Source: Alphaproteobacteria bacterium (GTDB lineage: Bacteria; Pseudomonadota; Alphaproteobacteria; Caulobacterales; Aquidulcibacteraceae). Taken from it: DNA of 46,337 nucleotides. Positions 1 to 8,488 of this stretch are shown here, in pieces. The translations under genes were made by a program, and so were the position numbers. Every line of letters begins with the position of its first letter. Position 1 is the stretch's first letter. The stretch spans positions 1 through 46,337 of the forward strand of contig JAGWZE010000027.1 of the NCBI GenBank assembly GCA_018969015.1, in the 5' to 3' direction. The notes beneath the pieces are model-generated. The model was not told the DNA's origin. It saw only the letters and a program-made list of their open reading frames with translations, and searched no databases.

Positions 1-60
1 CCGCCGCCGCCGCCGCCGCCCCCGCCGCCTCCGCCGCCGCCCCCGCCGCCGCCGCCACCC
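1..60 (+). repeat. CCG codon repeat encoding 20 prolines
   Basis: Twenty consecutive proline codons, mostly CCG, in the frame of the TadG-like gene. The tract touches the window edge, so its real length is unknown. Such a trinucleotide run is prone to slippage, and a polyproline run of this length should need EF-P for translation (established knowledge). Confidence 0.9.
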
Positions 61-1188
61 ATCGGCGACCGGGCGTCGCTGGAGCCGGCCCCAGGCGGAA
101 ACATGCTGGCGTCGATCGGGCGTGTTCTCTCAGAGGTCGTCACACGGGACGTTCCGGAAGCGGTCGGTCTTGGGCAGGCGCGCGCCGCCGCGCCTTGGCC
201 GTACCCGTTGCCCAAGCCCACGGTGGGCGCGTGCACGATCCGCAATCCGGCGACGATCAATTTCTTCTCGGTGTTCGACGGCATCATCAACACCAAGTGG
301 AAGGGCTGCGTCGAAGCCCGTCCGGCCCCCTATGACGTCACGGACGAGCCGCCGCGGACGACGCTGCCGAACTCGTTGTTCGTCCCGTACTTCTGGGTCG
401 ACGACGGTGATCCCATCCCGTCGAGTCTCGGCGCTTCGGGGTGGCCCGCGAAGACGGCCAAACTCTACAACGATTTCATCTCGGATAACGTGCCGGGCGG
501 ATCGACCATGGCCAGCAACTACAATGGCCGCACCTGGTCCGTGTACAAGTACAACAACGCCGCCGGGAAGATCGACGACGATCCGCCCGTGACGATGGGC
601 CCCAACCAAGCCTGCCCGACGCCGATCCTGCCGCTGGACAAGGATAAGTCCAAGGTGCTCAAGGCCATCAATGACATGCGTCATTGGGAAGGCGGGGGCA
701 CCAACAGCGGCGAGGGCGTGATGTGGGGCTGGCGCGTGTTGTCGCCGGGACAGCCGTTCACCGAGGGCGGCGCCTATGAGGCCACGCGCAAGGTGATGGT
801 GCTCTTCGGCGACGGCGTGAACAGCGCGTTCCCGAGCGACAATCCCACGCTCCGCAGCGAGATGGGCGCGTACAATTTCCAGAACGCCTGGATCAGCTAC
901 GCCTCGTCCTCGGTGCCGGCGACCGCGCTGCGCCTGCCGATCAGCAGCACAGCGACGTACACGACCTATCTCGATGCGCGCCAGCGTCTCGCCTGCAAGA
1001 ACGCGAAGGCGGCGGGCGTGGAAATCTACACGGTGCTGTTCCGCGAGAGCAGCCCGACGGCGAAGGCGCTCTACGAGGAATGCGCCACCGACAAGTCGAA
1101 GGCGTTCACCGCCAAAGACCAGGCCGAACTGATCAGGGCCTTCGGCGACATCGCCGACGACATCGCGAAACTGCGCCTGACGAAGTAA
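1..1188 (+). CDS. TadG-like pilus assembly protein, vWA domain (3' part)
   Basis: The frame is open from base 1, so the 5' end lies outside the window; the ATG at 103 is probably internal. The first 20 codons are all proline, followed by a short linker and a globular part. Features typical of the C-terminal half of TadG-type proteins are visible: the LFVPYFWVDD segment, GPNQACPTPILPL, the GGTNSGEGVMWGWRVLSP block, the KVMVLFGDG strand of the vWA fold, and the closing FGDIADDIAKLRLTK. TadG proteins are membrane-anchored parts of the Tad (Flp pilus) secretion system and act outside the inner membrane. No other tad genes are in the window, so the link to a tad locus is inferred from the sequence alone. 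The proline run is unusual for the family. Confidence 0.85.
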   Translation, partial: PPPPPPPPPPPPPPPPPPPPIGDRASLEPAPGGNMLASIGRVLSEVVTRDVPEAVGLGQARAAAPWPYPLPKPTVGACTIRNPATINFFSVFDGIINTKWKGCVEARPAPYDVTDEPPRTTLPNSLFVPYFWVDDGDPIPSSLGASGWPAKTAKLYNDFISDNVPGGSTMASNYNGRTWSVYKYNNAAGKIDDDPPVTMGPNQACPTPILPLDKDKSKVLKAINDMRHWEGGGTNSGEGVMWGWRVLSPGQPFTEGGAYEATRKVMVLFGDGVNSAFPSDNPTLRSEMGAYNFQNAWISYASSSVPATALRLPISSTATYTTYLDARQRLACKNAKAAGVEIYTVLFRESSPTAKALYEECATDKSKAFTAKDQAELIRAFGDIADDIAKLRLTK

Positions 1189-1200
1189 GGCGATGGGTTG

Positions 1201-1224
1201 GGATCATCCGGAGACGGATGATCC
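1201..1224 (+). terminator. Hairpin after the TadG-like gene
   Basis: A perfect 10-bp inverted repeat (arm GGATCATCCG, loop GAGA) begins 12 bases after the stop codon. No T-run follows, so it is either a weak or Rho-assisted terminator, or an mRNA 3'-end stabiliser. Confidence 0.5.
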
Positions 1225-1346
1225 CGCTCTGCCCGCGGCAGGGCAGGCGCATGCAGTTCTTCTCCCTCCGGGGAGGGCGCGTGCGCACGATGTCGGAAGA
1301 GGGAGGATGACGCGCCCGGCGGGCGCGTGTCAGCCCGGCAAGCCGA

Positions 1347-1703
1347 TCAGGCCGCGGCCTTGATCTCGTTGTTCTCGTCGAGCAGCACGACCGTCGGATT
1401 GTAGTTGCGCGCCTCCTCGGCGGGCAGGGCGCAGTAGGTCACGACGATGATGCGGTCGCCCTTCTGGACGAGGCGGGCGGCGGCGCCGTTGACGCCGAAC
1501 GTGCGCGATCCGCGCGGGGCCTCGATGGCGTAGGTGGTGAAGCGGGCGCCGGTATCGACGTTGAGCACGTCGACTTGTTCATGCGGCAGGATGCCGGCCC
1601 GATCGAGGAGATCCCGGTCGATCGAGATCGAGCCTTCATAGTGAAGGTCGGCTTGCGTCACGACCGCGCGATGCAGTTTGGCCTTCATCATGGTCAAGAG
1701 CAT
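1347..1703 (-). CDS. panD: Aspartate 1-decarboxylase
   Basis: A 118-residue protein that decarboxylates L-aspartate to beta-alanine for pantothenate and coenzyme A synthesis in the cytoplasm. The N-terminus [20 protein letters not shown] matches the family, with the Gly24-Ser25 self-cleavage site that generates the pyruvoyl cofactor. The active-site Tyr in the [10 protein letters not shown] region and the [13 protein letters not shown] tail are also present. Length is normal for the family (about 115-130). The start has a GGAGGG ribosome binding site 7 bases upstream, but that site forms one arm of a small GC hairpin (see the regulatory entry). The gene lies 98 bp downstream of the TIR/TonB fusion gene on the same strand, with no obvious functional link. 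Confidence 0.95.
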   Translation of the reverse strand: MLLTMMKAKLHRAVVTQADLHYEGSISIDRDLLDRAGILPHEQVDVLNVDTGARFTTYAIEAPRGSRTFGVNGAAARLVQKGDRIIVVTYCALPAEEARNYNPTVVLLDENNEIKAAA

Positions 1704-1711
1704 CGAGCACC

Positions 1712-1726
1712 CTCCGGCTTCCGGAG
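1712..1726 (-). promoter_or_regulatory. Hairpin covering the panD ribosome binding site
   Basis: On the minus strand the sequence reads CTCCGG-AAG-CCGGAG, a perfect 6-bp GC-rich stem with a 3-base loop. The 3' arm supplies the GGAG of the panD Shine-Dalgarno sequence, 7-8 bases before the ATG. The fold would hide the ribosome binding site. It could also be the 3'-end structure of the upstream transcript. Regulation is inferred, not shown. Confidence 0.4.
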
Positions 1727-1801
1727 ACGTGGACGCACGCGCGCCCCCGCCGAAAGCGGCTGTGAAATAAGGTCTTCGCGCAACAAATACAAGCGAACGG
1801 G

Positions 1802-3862
1802 TTATTGGACCTTGAAGCGGATGACCACATCCGCGATCGCGCCGGTCGAATTCGATCCGTCGTCGAGGGTCGCCGCCGCGCGGAACGATTCCGACGCCCG
1901 CAGGGCGGCCTGTCCGAACCCGTATCCCGACGGCGTTTCACTCACCACCGAGCACGCCGCCTTCCCCGTGGGGAGGATCGTGCACCGCAATGTGGCGGCG
2001 CCGCTCACCTCGCCCGAGCGGGCGCGCGACGGATAGAGCTGCTCGAGCCGTTCCGCTGTTGGTCGCGCGGCCCACCGCACCTTCGCCGGTTCGCGCACGG
2101 GCGCGTCGGCGCTCGCCGCTGCCGACGGGCCTTGCGGCGGCGAGGTCGTCATCGGCGTGGCGGCCGGGGGCATCGGCGCAGGCTGGACGATCACGGGCTG
2201 TTCGGCCGGCGGCAGCGTGGCGGCCGGCGGCGGCACGTAGGCGGCGTTGGGATCGGGACCCGGGTCGCGCGGCTGCGGCCGGACGCCGGCGCTGCTCGCA
2301 TAGCGTTGTGGCGCCGCCGATCCGCGCGCCTCGGCGCCGCGGCGGCCGTCGCGCAGCGCGGGCGAGATCGTCGAACTCGGCGCGGTTTCGGTCACGCCGA
2401 TGGAGTCCAGCGAAACGCCTTCGCCGCGAGGCGGCGGCGTCAGGCCGGGATCGGAGGCGATCGGCGGCGCCGACCCGCGCAGGATCTCCTGGCCGGTGGA
2501 GGCGAGGGAGACGTCGTCGCCCGGCGCGCCTTCGCCCGCACGGGCTTCGGACGCCGGGGCTTCGCCGCCTTTGGGCACCAGGCCGCGCATCGCGTAGCCG
2601 CCGCCCGCGAGGGCTGCGACCGCCAGAAGAACGAGTAACAGGCCACGCCCACCGCCGCCGCTTTCGGCGCGGGCGGCGCGACCGCCCGTCGGCTCCGGGG
2701 GCGGCTCGCCGCGGCGATAGTCGTCATCATCGTAGCGCGGACGTCGGGACGCCGACGGCGCCCGGTAGGACGGGGGCAAATCTTCCGCTGGCGGCGGCGG
2801 GAGGTAACGCGGATCGGAGCGGCGCGGCTCGCCGCGGCGCGCGTCGGGCGCAACGGGATCGAGGCGGGGCGGCGCAGGGCGCTGCGGCGTGTCGGGCGGC
2901 AGGTCCCGCGCATAGGCGTCGCGGCGATCCTGGTCGCGGCGATCCTGATCATGACGGGCCTGGTCGTGACGGGCCTGATCGTGACGGCCCATGTCTCGAC
3001 CGGCGTCGCGCCCCAAATCGCGGCCCAGATCGCGCATCGTGTCCTGGCGCGGCGGCTCGGGGCGGCGCGGCGGCGGCGGGTCGAGGGGCCGGCGGTCGGG
3101 CTGGCGGCGGTCGAGGCGGTCGTCGATCGTCTCGGCGGCGGGTTCGTTGAAGCGGGGCGGGCGCACGGCGCCGGGCTGCACGGACCATCCCGTCCACGCA
3201 GGGCCAGCCGGGGCGGCCGGTTCGGCTTTCGGCTGCGCGCGCGCCGCCGCGGGCTGGGCTTTCGGCGCGGCGCCGCCGAGGCGCTCGATGCGCAGAAGGG
3301 CGAGCTCGGCGAACGCGCCTTTCGGCCCGAACTGGTCGAGATAGGCGAGGAAGTCGGCCGGATCATTGCTGGTCTGGATTCGCTTCCAGAACGAGGCTTC
3401 GGCCTCGAGATCACTGCCGCTGACGGTTTGGCCACGCGGGGCGGCCGGCGGTTCGACGGCGGGGGCGGCGACCCGGCCCATTCGCGTCGCGGCGTCCCGC
3501 GCCCGCGTCACCGTCCGCTCGACGGCGACATAAAGGCCGTCCAGCACCGGGTCTTCGGGGGCGAAGGACCACTGCGAGAGGTCGAACGCGGGCAGGCGCC
3601 ACAGGCTGGGGGGCAAGGGATGTCCATCGAGCCGGGCGATCATCGCCTTGCCCGACTGGGCGGCGCGGTCGGCCGCTTCGCGCATCTGGGTGGACCGCTG
3701 CGAGGCGCCCGACCAGCAGATCAGAGCGACGGCGCATGCATCGAGTTCGTCGGGACGCGCGGCGCCGCCGGCGGTCTGAAAGCCTGCGCGATAAAAGAGG
3801 TCGGCCAGAATGGCGGCCGCCTCTTCATCATCGCGCATGCAGAGAAGTAGGACCTCTGCCAT
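1802..3862 (-). CDS. TIR-like / TonB C-terminal fusion membrane protein
   Basis: A 686-residue multidomain protein. Residues 1-115 look like a TIR fold: strand [10 protein letters not shown], helix, the [12 protein letters not shown] strand and turn, and [11 protein letters not shown], where Glu62 sits at the position of the catalytic Glu of TIR NADases. Residues 155-196 carry a FWKRIQ...DFLAYLDQF segment of a kind seen in other signalling proteins. A long Pro/Arg/Asp-rich linker follows, with RDLG and RHDQA repeats near residues 275-315. One membrane helix lies at about 407-423. A Pro-rich periplasmic spacer leads to a TonB-type C-terminal domain at about 600-686 ([29 protein letters not shown]). 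I chose the ATG at 3862, just before the first TIR strand; an in-frame ATG-like start at 3901 adds 13 residues. Predicted topology is TIR in the cytoplasm and TonB domain in the periplasm. The function is unknown; the name reflects domains only. Confidence 0.75.
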   Translation of the reverse strand: MAEVLLLCMRDDEEAAAILADLFYRAGFQTAGGAARPDELDACAVALICWSGASQRSTQMREAADRAAQSGKAMIARLDGHPLPPSLWRLPAFDLSQWSFAPEDPVLDGLYVAVERTVTRARDAATRMGRVAAPAVEPPAAPRGQTVSGSDLEAEASFWKRIQTSNDPADFLAYLDQFGPKGAFAELALLRIERLGGAAPKAQPAAARAQPKAEPAAPAGPAWTGWSVQPGAVRPPRFNEPAAETIDDRLDRRQPDRRPLDPPPPRRPEPPRQDTMRDLGRDLGRDAGRDMGRHDQARHDQARHDQDRRDQDRRDAYARDLPPDTPQRPAPPRLDPVAPDARRGEPRRSDPRYLPPPPAEDLPPSYRAPSASRRPRYDDDDYRRGEPPPEPTGGRAARAESGGGGRGLLLVLLAVAALAGGGYAMRGLVPKGGEAPASEARAGEGAPGDDVSLASTGQEILRGSAPPIASDPGLTPPPRGEGVSLDSIGVTETAPSSTISPALRDGRRGAEARGSAAPQRYASSAGVRPQPRDPGPDPNAAYVPPPAATLPPAEQPVIVQPAPMPPAATPMTTSPPQGPSAAASADAPVREPAKVRWAARPTAERLEQLYPSRARSGEVSGAATLRCTILPTGKAACSVVSETPSGYGFGQAALRASESFRAAATLDDGSNSTGAIADVVIRFKVQ
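2917..3037 (-). repeat. In-frame tandem repeat encoding RDLG and RHDQA units
   Basis: Imperfect 12-base units ([16 protein letters not shown]) run into 15-base units ([20 protein letters not shown]). They code for part of the charged linker of the TIR/TonB fusion protein. The units have no spacers and stay in frame, so the array is a coding microsatellite. Confidence 0.8.
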
Positions 3863-3961
3863 GCAAATCTCGAACCGCCCAATGTTGACGCGTGCAACCA
3901 AAGCACCATCACAGGGTGGAACGAATCACAAGTGCCTACTGCTGCGCAACATACGGTTCTT

Positions 3962-4582
3962 TCACCCGAGCGCGCGGAATACGCCGTTTTCGCGATCGAG
4001 AACCTCCAAATGCCCGTCAGCGATGCCGAAATGGGCGCCTTCGAGGGCCAGATCTCCGCGCGCCACGGCCTCCGCGACGAACGGAAACGTTAACAGCCGT
4101 TCGATCGAAAGCTTGATGCTTTCGTGCTCCAGAGCCGTCTGCGGGTCACGGTCGGCGTCGGGGGGATGGCCGGCGCAGCGCGCGCGGGCGGGCTCCATCA
4201 GTGCGATCCAGGGGCTGATGAACTGATCGTCCGGCTCGGCCTCCGGGGTCAGGGCCGCGGCCACTCCGCCGCATTGGGCATGGCCGAGGATCAGGATCGT
4301 CCGGACCCCGAGCTTCCGCACGGCGAATTCGATGGCCGCGCTGGTGCCATGCAGGCCTTCCCCCTGCTCGTAGGGCGGGACGAGGTTGGCGACGTTGCGG
4401 ACGATGAACAGTTCGCCCGGCCCGGCGTCGAAAATGGTTGCGGGGTCGACGCGGCTGTCCGAGCAGGCGATGACGAGCATCCGCGGCGATTGGCCCTGCT
4501 GGGCGAGGGCGGCGTAGAGCGCCCGTTCCTTGGGCCACCGCTGGTCGCGGAAGGCTCTGTATCCCGTCAGCAGGCGTTGCAT
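3962..4582 (-). CDS. Beta-class carbonic anhydrase
   Basis: A 206-residue cytoplasmic zinc enzyme that interconverts CO2 and bicarbonate. The zinc ligands are visible: Cys40 in ACSDSR, His101 and Cys104 in GHAQCGG. The Asp42-Arg44 dyad is also present, as is the FIVRNVANLVPP segment. Length is normal for the bacterial CynT/Can type. It is divergent from the lipoprotein gene at 4699. There is no cyanase gene beside it, so a cynT name is not justified. Bicarbonate supply also matters to carbamoyl phosphate synthase (carA lies about 14 kb away), but that is general metabolism, not a local operon. Confidence 0.93.
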   Translation of the reverse strand: MQRLLTGYRAFRDQRWPKERALYAALAQQGQSPRMLVIACSDSRVDPATIFDAGPGELFIVRNVANLVPPYEQGEGLHGTSAAIEFAVRKLGVRTILILGHAQCGGVAAALTPEAEPDDQFISPWIALMEPARARCAGHPPDADRDPQTALEHESIKLSIERLLTFPFVAEAVARGDLALEGAHFGIADGHLEVLDRENGVFRALG

Positions 4583-4698
4583 GGTCTCGCGTCCGTCGCG
4601 CGGTGAGGCGCTGCACCTGATGGGCTAAAGCGCTCGCGGCCGTCGGGCAAGCGAGCTAGAAGCCCTTGGCCTTGGGGAAAGGCCGCGCGAGGAGACCC

Positions 4699-5922
4699 AT
4701 GGATACGCGCATCGCCCCGCGCCGGCGCCTGCGTCCGCGTCACCGCATCGTCGCCGGCCTGCTCGCCGCCTTGACCCTTGCCGGCTGCGCCACCACGCCT
4801 GCCGTGCCCTTCCGTCGCGAGAGCCTCGCACGCCAGATCTCGGACGACGCCAGCGCCTTCAACGAGGCCTATGCGCGCGCGGTGTCCGGACAGATCCTCC
4901 TGAACGTCCTGCGCGGGCGCGAGCGCTTGCCGCGTCACTATCTCTCGATGTCGGGCATCCAGGACGCGCCGTCGCTGCGCTTCCGCGAGTCCCTCGGGAT
5001 CGGCTCCGTGCCGCTGGGCGACGGCGCCTCGCCCTGGGGCTTCGGCTCCTTCGGCGCCGAGCGCGAGACGCAGAGCCGCCCGAGCTACGCCCTGTCGCCG
5101 CTCTCGGCCGACACGCTCACCCGCGCCGTCTTCACGCCCACCCCCGCCAACATCTTCGAGCACTATTGGGACAGCGGCTGGCCGCGCGACGTGCTGATGT
5201 TCCTGCTCGTCGGCCGCATCACGCGCATCACCCAGACGCCGGGCGCGCCGCCGCAGATCGAGGAGTTCGTCAACGAGGCCGCCGGCATCCGCAACGATTG
5301 CGCCGGCGTCGTCTCCACGGGCTGCGCGTTCGTCGACGTCGCCCGCGGCCTGCTCGGCGAGATCGCCACGCGCGGCCCGGCGCCGACGCCGCCGTCTGCG
5401 ACCCCTGTGTGCGGCCTGATCGACGCCTACGCCCCGCGCGAGCCGTTGCGTCCGGCCGCGCCGGAGAAGGGGCAGAGCTGCGCGCCGCGCCTCGTCGTCG
5501 GCGATGTCACCTACGTGTTCACGCTCCGCTCGTTCGACGACATCGTCTATTATGTGGGGGAACTCATGCGCGCGGAGGGCGCGCCGGAGGGCGAGCTGCG
5601 CGCCGCGCTGAACGTGCGCGCCGCAGGCCTCCGCGATGGCGCTGCGCCCTTGTTCCGCATCGTCGAAGAGGGCGCGGCCCGGCGCGATGTCGAGGGCGAG
5701 CCGCGCGCCCGCTTCGCCGCCAGCGTCATCTATGACGGCCGCCGCTGGTTCGCCGGCCCGCCGGTGAGCCGCACCTGCGAGCGCGTCGGCCCCGGTCCGT
5801 GTGCGGATGATCCGCGCCTCGGCGACCGATCCTCCTCGGTCTTGTCGCTGCTGGCCGAGCTTTTGGCGCTCAATCAATCGCCCGAGGCGATCCGGCCGCC
5901 CTCGCGGCTCATCGTGGAATAG
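4699..5922 (+). CDS. Lipoprotein of unknown function
   Basis: A 407-residue predicted lipoprotein. An arginine-rich N-terminus and hydrophobic stretch (IVAGLLAALTLAG) lead to a lipobox LAGC with Cys30 as the lipidation site. The start at 4699 is favoured by a GAGGAG site 6 bases upstream; an earlier in-frame ATG at 4666 has none. The mature part has no domain I recognise. It contains the stretch NIFEHYWDSGWP, several cysteines (C..C in RNDCAGVVSTGC) that could pair in the periplasm, and the segment SFDDIVYYVGELMR. It ends 8 bases before the next gene, which suggests co-transcription with the 2OG-Fe(II) oxygenase-like protein. I do not assign a function. Confidence 0.8.
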   Translation: MDTRIAPRRRLRPRHRIVAGLLAALTLAGCATTPAVPFRRESLARQISDDASAFNEAYARAVSGQILLNVLRGRERLPRHYLSMSGIQDAPSLRFRESLGIGSVPLGDGASPWGFGSFGAERETQSRPSYALSPLSADTLTRAVFTPTPANIFEHYWDSGWPRDVLMFLLVGRITRITQTPGAPPQIEEFVNEAAGIRNDCAGVVSTGCAFVDVARGLLGEIATRGPAPTPPSATPVCGLIDAYAPREPLRPAAPEKGQSCAPRLVVGDVTYVFTLRSFDDIVYYVGELMRAEGAPEGELRAALNVRAAGLRDGAAPLFRIVEEGAARRDVEGEPRARFAASVIYDGRRWFAGPPVSRTCERVGPGPCADDPRLGDRSSSVLSLLAELLALNQSPEAIRPPSRLIVE

Positions 5923-5930
5923 GAGCCCCG

Positions 5931-6563
5931 ATGGCGCGTCAGCCTACCATCGAGCCGCTGTTCGTTACGCAGCTCTATCGCGCCGATCTCTCCGGCGCCG
6001 AGATCGCGCGTCTCAACGCCGATCTTGCCCGCAGCTGCCGCGCGATCGCCGCGGATGACGCGGCCGGGCAGGCCTGGTCGGCGGCGAACGGCTACGCCGG
6101 CTATACGAGCTACGCCTCGCTCAACGACCTCGTCTGGCGCGATCCAGATTTCGCCGCGCTCGCCGAACGCATCGATCCGCACGTCGCGGCCTTTGCGAAG
6201 GCCTGCGACTTCGATCTCGGCGGCGGCGGGCTCGAACTGGACAGCCTTTGGATCAACGTGCTCGAGCCCGGCGGCATGCACTCGGGGCACATCCATCCGC
6301 ACGCGGTGGTGAGCGGCACCTACTACGTCGACATCCCGGAAGGGGCGAGCGCGCTGAAGTTCGAAGATCCGCGTCTGCCGTCGATGATGGCCGCGCCGCC
6401 GCGCAAGGCCCGCGCACGTCGCGAGCATCGCACGCACGTCGCCGTCGAGCCGCGCGCGGGAACGCTGCTGCTGTGGGAAAGCTGGCTGCGCCACGAAGTG
6501 ATGCGCAACATGGCGGCGACGCCGCGCGTGAGTGTCAGCTTCAATTACGCGTGGCGCCGCTGA
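5931..6563 (+). CDS. 2OG-Fe(II) oxygenase-like protein (TIGR02466 type)
   Basis: A 210-residue protein with a double-stranded beta-helix signature. His120-x-His122 in SGHIHPH, followed by SGTYYVDIPEGA, is the first iron-binding block. WESWLRHEV with His188 and the distal Arg199 in TPRVSVSFNYAW form the second. The family uses HxH rather than HxD for the first two ligands, and the substrates of this group are not established. It starts 8 bases after the lipoprotein gene with a TAGGAG site that overlaps the upstream stop codon, so translation is probably coupled. Enzyme class is moderately sure; substrate unknown. Confidence 0.82.
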   Translation: MARQPTIEPLFVTQLYRADLSGAEIARLNADLARSCRAIAADDAAGQAWSAANGYAGYTSYASLNDLVWRDPDFAALAERIDPHVAAFAKACDFDLGGGGLELDSLWINVLEPGGMHSGHIHPHAVVSGTYYVDIPEGASALKFEDPRLPSMMAAPPRKARARREHRTHVAVEPRAGTLLLWESWLRHEVMRNMAATPRVSVSFNYAWRR

Positions 6564-6597
6564 CGGGCGCCCCATCGTCGGCGCGCCGCAGGCGCGT

Positions 6598-6665
6598 CGG
6601 GAATCCAGAAGCGTGCTGCGGCCCCTGGATCCCCAACCTCGCTTCGCTCGGTCGAGGATGACTGC
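6598..6665. repeat. Intergenic palindromic repeat, CTGGATCC...GAGGATGAC family
   Basis: Between two convergent genes lies a block with GGAATCCAG, CCTGGATCCCC, a small hairpin (CTCGCTTCGCTCGGTCGAG) and GAGGATGAC. The same modules recur near 10142 and 30581, each between genes. It probably belongs to a dispersed repeat family and may also act as the 3' end of both flanking genes. Confidence 0.6.
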
Positions 6666-6697
6666 GACGGGGCGGCGCGCTGCGCCGCCCCGTCTCG

Positions 6698-8368
6698 TCA
6701 CTTCCCGAAACGCGTGCCGAAGAAGTCGCCGTCGCGCCACTTGGGCCGCTCCGGCGCGTTCGCAAGCGCCTTGGCGATCTCGTAGTTCACCTTCGCGAAC
6801 TTCGCGCCGGCGTCGTAGTTGATCGCCTGGGTGAGGTCGTCGCCCGGGCGGTGGTAGCGCGAGCCGCGGAAGGAGTCGTCGGCTTCCTTTCCGCCGTTCG
6901 CGTAGCCGGTCTTGATGAAGACCGAAGGCACGCCCGTCAGCACGAAGCTGAAATGGTCCGAGCGCGTGAACAGGCCTTCGTCCGGAACCGGATCGGGCGA
7001 GAGCGCGAGGCCCATGCCCTTCGCGGCCTCCGCAACCACCGGCCCAATGCTCGACCGCTCTGCGCCGAACGCCACGATGTCCGTGAAATCATAGAGCAGG
7101 ATCGGCATGTCGAGATTGACGTTGGCGACGATCTTGCCCGGGGTGGAGGGCGTGCGGGCGAAATAGTCCGAACCCGTCAGGCCGCGTTCCTCGGCCGTCA
7201 AGGCGACGAACACCAGCGTGCGCTTCGGCTTCGTCGGCGCCGTGGCGAAGCCGCGCGCGGCTTCCAGCATCGTCGAGATGCCGGCGGCGTTGTCCATCGC
7301 GCCGTTGTTGATCGTGTCGCCGTTCTCGCCGCCCTTGGAGACGCCGATATGGTCGAGGTGCGCGCTGAGCACGACGACCTCGTCCTTCAGCACCGGATCC
7401 GAGCCCTCGATGACGCCCACAACGTTGGCGCTCGCGACGTCCTTGATCGTGCTCGAGATGCTGGCTTTCAAGCGCACCGGAAGGTCGAAGCGCGGCACGT
7501 CGCCGGCCGGCGCTTCGGCCGCCTTCATGACGTCGTCGAACGTCGCGGGCGCGCCCGCGAACAGCTTCGCGCCGCCGGGCATGCTCAGCGTCGCGATCGG
7601 CACGGCGGCCGCGCCGTCGAAGCGCGCTGCGCCCGTGGCGTCACGCCAGCTCATGCCGGGCGATTGCCAGGTGAGCTTCTGGCGCTCGAAACCGAGCACG
7701 CGGCTCGCGGTCGGCGTGAAGACCGTGATCATGCCCACCGCGCCGCGCTTGGCCGCTTCGATGCGCTTGGTGCGGCCGTTGCCGAAGAACGCGCGCTCTT
7801 CCGTCTGGAAGGATTTCGGCGCGCCGCGCAGCACGACGACGATCTTGCCCTTCACGTCGAGGCCCGCGTAGTCGTCGCGGCCGCGTTCCGGCGCCACGAC
7901 GCCGAAGCCGACGAACACCAGCGGCGCATCGACCTTCACGTCCGCGACGGTCGGGTTGGCCGACGGCAGATAATCGACGCCGAACGCCAGCGGCTGCGGT
8001 TTGCCTTTGCCGGGAACCAGGGCCAGCGAACCTTCGCTCGCCGCATTGAAGCCGATCAGCGGCGTCTTTTGGAAATAGCTGCCGTCGCCGCCGCCGGGCT
8101 TGAGGCCCCACTGGGCGAACTGCGACGCCACATAGTTGGCCGCGATGTCATAGCCCGGCTCGCCCGCGGCGCGGCCGAGCAGCAGATCGCTGGCGAGGAA
8201 CGTCATGTGCGCTTTCACCGCCGCGGCGGTCGGCTGGAAGCTCGGCTCCGGGGCGGGCGCCGGCGCCGGCACGGGGACGGGCGCGCGGGGCGGCGCCTTC
8301 GGCTTGGCGTCGGCGGCGCCGACGAGACAACACGCGATGGCCGCGGCTGCGGCGATGCTTCGGATCAT
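6698..8368 (-). CDS. Secreted M28 family metallopeptidase
   Basis: A 556-residue exported zinc exopeptidase. The start at 8368 gives a clear signal peptide (MIRSIAAAAAIACCLVGAADA) and has a GGGGAG site 8 bases upstream; an ATG at 8401 is less suitable. A PA-type insert domain is likely in the middle (DYAGLDVKGKIVVVLRGAP). The M28 metal ligands are visible: His and Asp in LSAHLDHIG, Asp in GAMDNAAG, Glu-Glu in LTAEERGLTGSDYF, Asp in ILLYDFTD, and His in SDHFSFVLTGVPSVF. The family includes bacterial aminopeptidases and glutamate carboxypeptidase-like enzymes, and it probably acts in the periplasm on peptides. It is divergent from the cyclophilin gene. Confidence 0.9.
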   Translation of the reverse strand: MIRSIAAAAAIACCLVGAADAKPKAPPRAPVPVPAPAPAPEPSFQPTAAAVKAHMTFLASDLLLGRAAGEPGYDIAANYVASQFAQWGLKPGGGDGSYFQKTPLIGFNAASEGSLALVPGKGKPQPLAFGVDYLPSANPTVADVKVDAPLVFVGFGVVAPERGRDDYAGLDVKGKIVVVLRGAPKSFQTEERAFFGNGRTKRIEAAKRGAVGMITVFTPTASRVLGFERQKLTWQSPGMSWRDATGAARFDGAAAVPIATLSMPGGAKLFAGAPATFDDVMKAAEAPAGDVPRFDLPVRLKASISSTIKDVASANVVGVIEGSDPVLKDEVVVLSAHLDHIGVSKGGENGDTINNGAMDNAAGISTMLEAARGFATAPTKPKRTLVFVALTAEERGLTGSDYFARTPSTPGKIVANVNLDMPILLYDFTDIVAFGAERSSIGPVVAEAAKGMGLALSPDPVPDEGLFTRSDHFSFVLTGVPSVFIKTGYANGGKEADDSFRGSRYHRPGDDLTQAINYDAGAKFAKVNYEIAKALANAPERPKWRDGDFFGTRFGK

Positions 8369-8417
8369 GATCACGCTCCCCGCCCTCGATCGGGCAGGCA
8401 CTACCTACAGCGAGATT

Positions 8418-8432
8418 ATCGTTTGTCGATAG
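8418..8432. promoter_or_regulatory. Short palindrome in divergent promoter region
   Basis: TATCG-TTTGT-CGATA is a perfect 5-bp inverted repeat 50 bases upstream of the M28 gene and 56 bases upstream of the cyclophilin gene. The local AT content is higher than around it. It could be an operator for one or both genes; no regulator is identified. Confidence 0.3.
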
Positions 8433-8488
8433 GGCGGGCGTGCAACGATGACTTGGCGATGCTAGGACGCCCAAGAGGAGTTCTGCCG

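Noticed and set aside
2917-3037. Tandem repeat considered as a CRISPR array
   Set aside because: The units are contiguous without spacers, are in frame and encode a repeated peptide linker.
6851-8488. N-terminal extension of the cyclophilin frame by more than 500 codons
   Set aside because: The extension is antisense to the M28 peptidase and lacks domains; the real start at 8489 has a ribosome binding site and a signal peptide.
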